From positions 49,440,536-49,504,535 of the forward strand of contig OY804579.1 of the NCBI GenBank assembly GCA_963680875.1: DNA of 64,000 nt. The letters run 5' to 3'. Made by a program: the position numbers and the translations under genes. The notes under the pieces were generated by a model. The model saw only the letters and a list, made by a program, of their open reading frames with translations. It had not been told where the DNA came from and ran no database searches. Shown one piece after another: positions 62,101 through 64,000 of the stretch (position 1 is its first letter; each line of letters begins with the position of its first letter). This DNA is from Bathymodiolus brooksi. Lineage: Eukaryota > Mollusca > Bivalvia > Mytilida > Modiolidae.

Positions 62101-63828
62101 ATGTAAATGTTAGTTTAAACATATTTTATTAATCAATAAATATAGTACAATAAGATAAATTTCAATATGGTATAATACAGATAAATAAAGGGATTCTAAA
62201 ACAAGTTTAGAAACTTATATTAATTCGCTTCCCTGGTATATCTCTTTACAATAATCAAACTGGTCTCGAAGTTTATACAATTTCAAATTTTAAATTATAA
62301 AAAACAATATTATTCTGAATAGATATAAATGTGAAAATTTGCAAATAGATAGAAGAACTAAGCGGTGAAAGAGAGGTGAATCGCTTACTACAGATAATAA
62401 TTTTTTGAACTGCTAAAAATAATTCGACATTTTGATTGAGTGCAAGTTTGGGTGATCCAAGAAGAAGTATTTCTGTTGTCAGGTTTATGGGTACATTAAT
62501 AGAATTTATGTACATTCGCCTTTGCGCAGTGTATCTCAAACAGTGAAATAAGTAGTGGGTAGTAGATTCAGTTGAACCACAAATACAGTTAGGCGAGTCG
62601 ACAATGTTCTTACGGTATAAATGTTGGTTTAAAGAGGAACACTGCATTCGTAATGAAGGATTTGTCCAAGGCGACTCCCAGTATAATATTAAAATGGTTT
62701 TGAAGAAATATTTGAATTTAGAGAATACTTCAAGGCTTGAATGGATTGACTTAGTCTAATATTATCTGGTTGTAAGTTGTTGGCTCTATTTCTTTAGATA
62801 ACTATTTAAGAACTTCTTTTGTGACTAGAATTATTCATTCTGAGCTACAAATTTGAACAATTAATTGTTTTGTCACCTAGATCTGTTTTCATGATAAAAG
62901 TTTGTTAATTAAAAAGAAAGCTTTTATCTAAAAAGTCTATTTATATTTTAACCTTCAGGAGCACCTGGGTAAACCCATTGCTTTTTGATTGAATCCGTGT
63001 TGCTCACTTGGTTTAGTTTTCTCTGTTGTGTGTGTTTGTTGGTGTGTTTGACTTCGTCATGTGTCTTGTGTGCTCAATGTTGTGTATGTCTCTGGATTGT
63101 CCATTCTTGATTGTCCGTTCTACTTTCTCTAACGTTTACTTATATCTAGGAATATGTTGTCATGTGCTTAAAATTGAGCACATTGATTGTAGCTAATGAT
63201 TGATAATAATAATGTCAAAAATTGGTGTATAGTTATAAATGGTGAGTTTTTTTTTACCAATAAACTATCTGTTCTATTTATTTGAATTGATTAAGATAAG
63301 ATTTATTTTGTCTTCTCGATTGAGTCGGTTCTTTGGATAGTTCAGGTAAATAGTTTGTTCCTTTCGTATCAACCTTATGATTATTGTGTTCACTGTTAAT
63401 TCGGCTACTTCGAGGTAAAGCATTGATCCGGTCAACTTCGACATAGCGAGGTTAAACCTTAAACCCCGAAGTACAGCTACATGCCACAAAACAAATGTAT
63501 ATGCATGGATAGTATTGAAATAAACTTTAAGAAGGCATTTTGGTTCCATGCTTTATACGGATTATCTCCCGTTTTTGCCTAATTTTTTTAACCGCCCTAC
63601 CTGATGACTTTCACTGTTATCAAATCTACGAAGAATACATGCTAGAATCACATAGAGAACCACTACTGCAATTAGAGTACCATATACAGCGGCATTCGTA
63701 ATATCAAACTTGGCCCAAACTGTATGAAAATCAATCATATTTGGAATGGCAAACGTTGATGCAAACAGTGAACCTGCTCCTGGTAAACAGCGACATGCTG
63801 TCTCATTCAGAGTAGAGAATGATAGAAC
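27956..63828 (-). CDS. Polycystin-1-like (PKD1/PKD1L family) gene, eight exons, 5' and 3' ends missing
   Basis: A large membrane protein with 11 predicted membrane passes. In the family, an extracellular adhesion/GAIN region, one TM, a cytoplasmic PLAT domain and a TRP-like channel module work with PKD2-type subunits in calcium signalling, often at cilia or in sensory or gamete membranes. The exons found translate to about 1033 residues: GPS remnant (1-30), TM1 (47-67), PLAT (about 98-187), TM2-TM6 (about 200-520), extracellular polycystin domain (about 560-750) and TM7-TM11 with pore (about 760-1000). Splice phases agree at all junctions and every exon is open, so the gene looks functional. 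Introns are 753-1511 bp except one of 26,450 bp holding the satellite. Which paralogue this is cannot be told. Confidence 0.93.
29203..29378. mobile_element. 176-bp TIR element (MITE) next to a splice acceptor
   Basis: The left end CAGTGACACCTGTTTAAACC and the complement of the right end CAGTAAAACCTGTCTAAACC are inverted repeats, each flanked by TA (29201-29202, 29379-29380). Its right half, AACCTGTATAAACCGAACAC CTGTCTATTCCGAACACA TAGACTGGTCCC, is related to the 59-bp unit of the big satellite. The left TIR starts 20 bp upstream of the acceptor of the channel exon. Confidence 0.82.
29449..29541 (+). repeat. Dispersed repeat R2
   Basis: CAATTATCAAGAGGGGAAGG, GATTCCATTAACCGGTTTAA, then ACCCGCCACATTTTTGTGC and ACCTGGGTT. 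An inverted copy is at 35110-35215. Confidence 0.65.
29891..30099 (+). CDS. Possible first coding exon of a small basic protein, antisense within a polycystin intron
   Basis: ATG at 29891 opens 70 codons ending at a donor-like AA|GTAAGC (30100; read through it gives K then stop). It contains MRGRKRTLTDSERKRNRSAV, WNKCRIYVRDQLDRWNELKD and VQTHAEVAKIVLDK. The pattern (basic RK-rich start, then W..L...L.V.THA.VAK.LL) resembles the N-terminus of many uncharacterised animal proteins, some next to zinc fingers or transposon-derived domains. I know no function. Later exons were not identified. It may be a nested gene or a relic. Confidence 0.42.
30597..30771 (-). CDS. Polycystin exon: polycystin domain, first part
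   Basis: Acceptor TATATTTCAG, donor GTACGT; 175 bp, phase 0 to 1. Encodes VISPELFISWCRNKLFPMFY, then YNGQSISIRDKFFIQD and AKIGLVRMRQVRVKK. The pattern W....L.P..Y....YNG..........VG..RMRQ.RVK is that of the extracellular domain between TM6 and TM7. Confidence 0.92.
31267..31605 (+). repeat. Dispersed repeat R1, long copy with internal duplication
   Basis: CTTATCACCGGGTTTATAAC, TAACACGACGAGTGTTACAC, GGAGCAGGAACTGCTTTCCC, TTCCGGAGCACCTGAGTTCA. A segment from TTGGTCATTGTATTGT to CTGATTACCACTTTGGTA is repeated about 110 bp later (TTGGTCATTGTATTGTCGGT to CTGATTGCCGCTTTTGGTA). It lies in a polycystin intron and ends about 35 bp from the donor of exon 31872-31640. The overlapping plus-strand ORF is not a gene. 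Confidence 0.75.
31640..31872 (-). CDS. Polycystin exon: TM6
   Basis: The acceptor AAACTGGCAG is weaker than the others but fits phase 1; donor GTAAGT, phase 0. 233 bp. LLDHVEERKRQRKKEKIAKE precedes TM6 (MKLALHILFALILFSISYT), then NRDQRSFYIKTHIENHLY. The ISY.NRD.RSF motif after TM6 is a hallmark of polycystin-1 proteins and begins the extracellular polycystin domain. Confidence 0.93.
32139..32192 (+). mobile_element. SINE tail fragment
   Basis: AGGATATAGCTGAAACATTT followed by CTGAAAGTGACAATAAAATC matches only the last 50 bp of the SINE. Confidence 0.55.
32337..32600 (+). mobile_element. Full-length tRNA-derived SINE
   Basis: GGGCCCGGGTGGCTCAATGA starts the tRNA-like head. Box B region TGGGTTCGCGCCCGG (32410). 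Body GGGTGCACTCGACTCGCCGC, CTTACCAGTTGCTTGCC, GGTGGTTTTCTCCGGG. Tail CCATGATATAGCTGAAGTAT, TGCTGAAAGTGGCGTTAATC. In a polycystin intron, same orientation as the vWA gene and opposite to the polycystin gene. Confidence 0.92.
32626..32758 (-). CDS. Polycystin exon: TM5 end and loop
   Basis: Acceptor CCGTTTCAG, donor GTATTG; 133 bp, phase 0 to 1. VFVIAFLIAMILQRQHDDQE continues TM5 from VDPTK (compare the QP.KV..LALF pattern), then an acidic and basic cytoplasmic loop (IHVDLESVKQYSKNNAGKR). A SINE ends about 25 bp downstream of its donor. Confidence 0.85.
33085..33290 (+). repeat. Dispersed repeat R1, joined to a SINE
   Basis: AACACGTCGGGTATC, AAGGAACTGCTC, then GTGTTACTC and the 3' part TGTGTCCAATGTTGG, GTATCTGGATTGTCC TTTCTTGATTGCC. 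The same 3' part is seen at 63070-63145. The SINE fragment at 33291 abuts it directly. Confidence 0.65.
33291..33475 (+). mobile_element. SINE, head-truncated, with (AATCT)n tail
   Basis: From TTTGTAAATTACAAAAAAGG through GGGTGCACTCGACTCGCAAC, TACCAGTTGCTTGCCC and CCATGATATAGCTGAAAGAT to GTGGCGTTAAACACAATAAA, ending TCTAATCTAATCTAATC. Confidence 0.88.
33691..34462 (-). CDS. Polycystin exon: TM2-TM5
   Basis: Acceptor ATCTGTTTCAG, donor GTTAGT; 772 bp, phase 2 to 0. It starts YIFLCDRWLAMDLDDGMIER (family FLCDRWLAVE.DDG), then HLWLSLVLRLPHSAFSRVQR, TM2 (LSCLMTLLLLTMISNAMFF), TM3 (ISIVGAVITVPPIFLLAFLF), a charged cytoplasmic loop of about 70 residues (KDNKSDKKYNKRK, then DDQEGFSETEYAD), TM4 (VAWMILLTVCAVSSFFLILY) and the start of TM5 (WLTTFLMSFVESIIIVDPTK). 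Confidence 0.95.
34463..35307. other. Polycystin intron
   Basis: Non-coding between the PLAT and TM2 exons. It contains only the R2 repeat copy near 35110. Confidence 0.6.
35110..35215 (-). repeat. Dispersed repeat R2, inverted copy
   Basis: On the minus strand: CAGTTATCAAGAAGGGAGGC, GGGATTCCATTAAACCGGTA, ACCCGCCACATTTTCGTG. It matches 29449-29541. Together they are an inverted pair about 5.6 kb apart. Confidence 0.65.
35308..35468 (-). CDS. Polycystin exon: second half of PLAT domain
   Basis: Acceptor TGTAAACAG, donor GTAAGT; 161 bp, phase 0 to 2. Encodes VFKKNSTSTFILGTSVPLGD, LVSLRIWHDNSG and WFLHRAVITDLQTNQ. The LRIWHDNSG...SWFL..V.V.DLQT signature is diagnostic of polycystin-1 PLAT domains, which bind lipid or partner proteins under the membrane. 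Confidence 0.94.
35732..60482. mobile_element. 24.75-kb TIR element consisting of a satellite array
   Basis: Left end CAGTTAAACCTGTCTAAACC preceded by TA (35730-35731). Complement of the right end CAGTAAAACCCGTCTAAACC, followed by TA (60483-60484). These ends match the 176-bp element at 29203. The right margin keeps a non-amplified stretch (CCTGTGTAAACCAAACACCT, GTCTAAACTGAACAA, CTTCAGTCCCAAGGG) that aligns with the 59-bp unit. No ORF. It fills the intron inside the PLAT-coding part of the polycystin gene. Confidence 0.82.
35745..60390. repeat. 59-bp satellite, about 417 copies, with higher-order structure
   Basis: Unit: CTGAACCCTGAGTAAACCAA, AAACCTGCCTAAGCCAGACA, GACTTTACAGTCCTATCTA. Copies differ by few changes. 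A 21-bp partial unit occurs at 38771, 42568, 47014, 49631, 52838, 55573 and 57069. Every distance between neighbours equals a whole number of 59-bp units plus 21 (64, 75, 44, 54, 46 and 25 units), so multi-kilobase blocks have been duplicated in phase. The last 3 kb contain a further 1475-bp (25-unit) duplication (58421 and 59896). Confidence 0.97.
60485..61918. other. Remainder of the 26-kb polycystin intron
   Basis: AT-rich, with no recognised repeat. Two plus-strand open frames (61074-61319 and 61351-61533) were seen; only the second has any coding character. Confidence 0.45.
61351..61533 (+). CDS. Possible 60-residue small ORF
   Basis: ATG at 61351 to TAA, encoding MGVQTYRMSFYADFISELKT, then ITNPTINRVLTHVFHKE and an acidic end SSSCSDSDTDAINLSNIR. 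It is GC-richer than its surroundings and ends in two stops. No family recognised. It lies antisense in the polycystin intron. A chance ORF is likely enough. Confidence 0.2.
   Translation: MGVQTYRMSFYADFISELKTQTSKMITNPTINRVLTHVFHKESSSCSDSDTDAINLSNIR
61919..62089 (-). CDS. Polycystin exon: first half of PLAT domain
   Basis: Acceptor TTTTTTTTCAG, donor GTGAGA; 171 bp, phase 0-0. After CIPTFLSDNDFLDTYFY it encodes the first PLAT strands, ISVQTGLRVGSGTSSNISFI then LGGSDADTGVRNLTDGIQK. It matches the family pattern (Y.I.V.TG...GAGT...V.F.L.G......R.LTD). The rest of the domain is 26 kb away at 35468. Confidence 0.9.
62273..62760 (-). mobile_element. Non-LTR retrotransposon 3' fragment (second family)
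   Basis: The minus strand encodes YWESPWTNPSLRMQCSSLNQ, HLYRKNIVDSPNCICGSTES and THYLFHCLRYTAQRRMY, then INLTTEILLLGSPKLAL and AVQKIIICSKRF. The zinc-binding C.C...E...H.L..C. pattern follows the reverse transcriptase in Jockey/CR1-type elements. It differs from the 25967 copy. It lies in a polycystin intron. Confidence 0.8.
62955..63145 (+). repeat. Dispersed repeat R1, 3' half
   Basis: CTTCAGGAGCACCTGGGTAA, TCCGTGTTGCTCACTTGG, GTGTCTTGTGTGCTCAATGT, then TGTCTCTGGATTGTCC, TTCTTGATTGTCCG and TCTCTAACGTTTAC. The last part aligns with the complement of the 73-bp minisatellite unit (TTCTCTGGGTTGTCC, TTTTTGATTTCCCC, TTCTCTAACGTTTAT). Confidence 0.68.
63601..63828 (-). CDS. Polycystin exon: GPS end and TM1
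   Basis: Acceptor TATATTTCAG, donor GTAGGG; 228 bp, phase 0-0. Encodes LNETACRCLPGAGSLFASTF, AIPNMIDFHTVWAKF and TM1 (AAVYGTLIAVVVLYVILACI), then a basic stop-transfer (LRRFD). The C-x-C of the GPS is present but the usual H-L-T/S cleavage site right after it is replaced by LPGAGS. The sequence after it (PN.IDF..V.AKF) is typical of PKD1 proteins. More 5' exons lie beyond 64000. Confidence 0.88.
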
Positions 63829-64000
63829 CTGAAATATATATTAAATACAATGTTGTGGTGCAGTATAGGTAGAGGTTATCGCGATATCAACATCTTTTTG
63901 TGTTGAAAATATTAAATGTGTTTGTCCTGCAATTGTTTGATTGTGAGTACTAATAAAGGGGGTCAAATGAACTAGAACGACAGAAATAAACGGCAACAGT

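Noticed and set aside
63274..63549. 91-codon minus-strand ORF between polycystin exons
   Set aside because: No family resemblance. The flanking exons splice in phase across it.

Overview
The window reads as AT-rich nuclear DNA of a mollusc, most likely a bivalve. The grounds are interrupted genes with GT-AG introns, two Tc1/mariner elements with TA target duplications, tRNA-derived SINEs whose tail (AGCTGAAATATTGCTGAAAG... GCGTTAAACACCA) I recognise from molluscan genomes, pieces of non-LTR retrotransposons, and very long tandem arrays. The species assignment is inference only.

Layout. 1-1037: broken Tc1-type element (minus). About 1140-1781: decayed transposase-like ORF (plus). 3437-16363: four phase-compatible exons (plus) of a secreted von Willebrand A domain protein gene that carries three disabling changes, so it is probably a pseudogene. 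Its introns hold a complete Tc1 element with TIRs (5734-7105), a 148-bp palindrome, SINEs, an AT-rich tract with a recurring 15-bp word, a foldback element (11825-13340) and a 73-bp minisatellite (13460-15868). 16.4-20.1 kb: SINEs, a hairpin and one unrecognised ORF. 20129-25520: 22/23-bp minisatellite. 25.6-27.8 kb: a second foldback element, a non-LTR retrotransposon 3' end, and a SINE running into a 27-bp tandem array.

The main gene is a polycystin-1-family (PKD1/PKD1L) gene on the minus strand, from the right edge to 27956. Eight exons (63828-63601, 62089-61919, 35468-35308, 34462-33691, 32758-32626, 31872-31640, 30771-30597, 29182-27956) join in compatible phase at all seven junctions. 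They give about 1033 residues: the end of a GAIN/GPS region, TM1, a PLAT domain, TM2-6, the extracellular polycystin domain and the terminal channel segment. The N-terminal ectodomain lies beyond the right edge, and a C-terminal exon beyond 27956 is expected but not found. The GPS has lost the usual His-Leu-Thr cleavage tripeptide.

The most striking structure is in the 26.45-kb intron that splits the PLAT domain. It contains a 24.75-kb block (35732-60482) bounded by short terminal inverted repeats and TA target duplications and filled with roughly 417 tandem copies of a 59-bp unit. A 176-bp relative of the same element sits at 29203-29378, 20 bp upstream of another splice acceptor of the same gene. 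The sequence therefore suggests a satellite born by internal amplification of a small TIR element.
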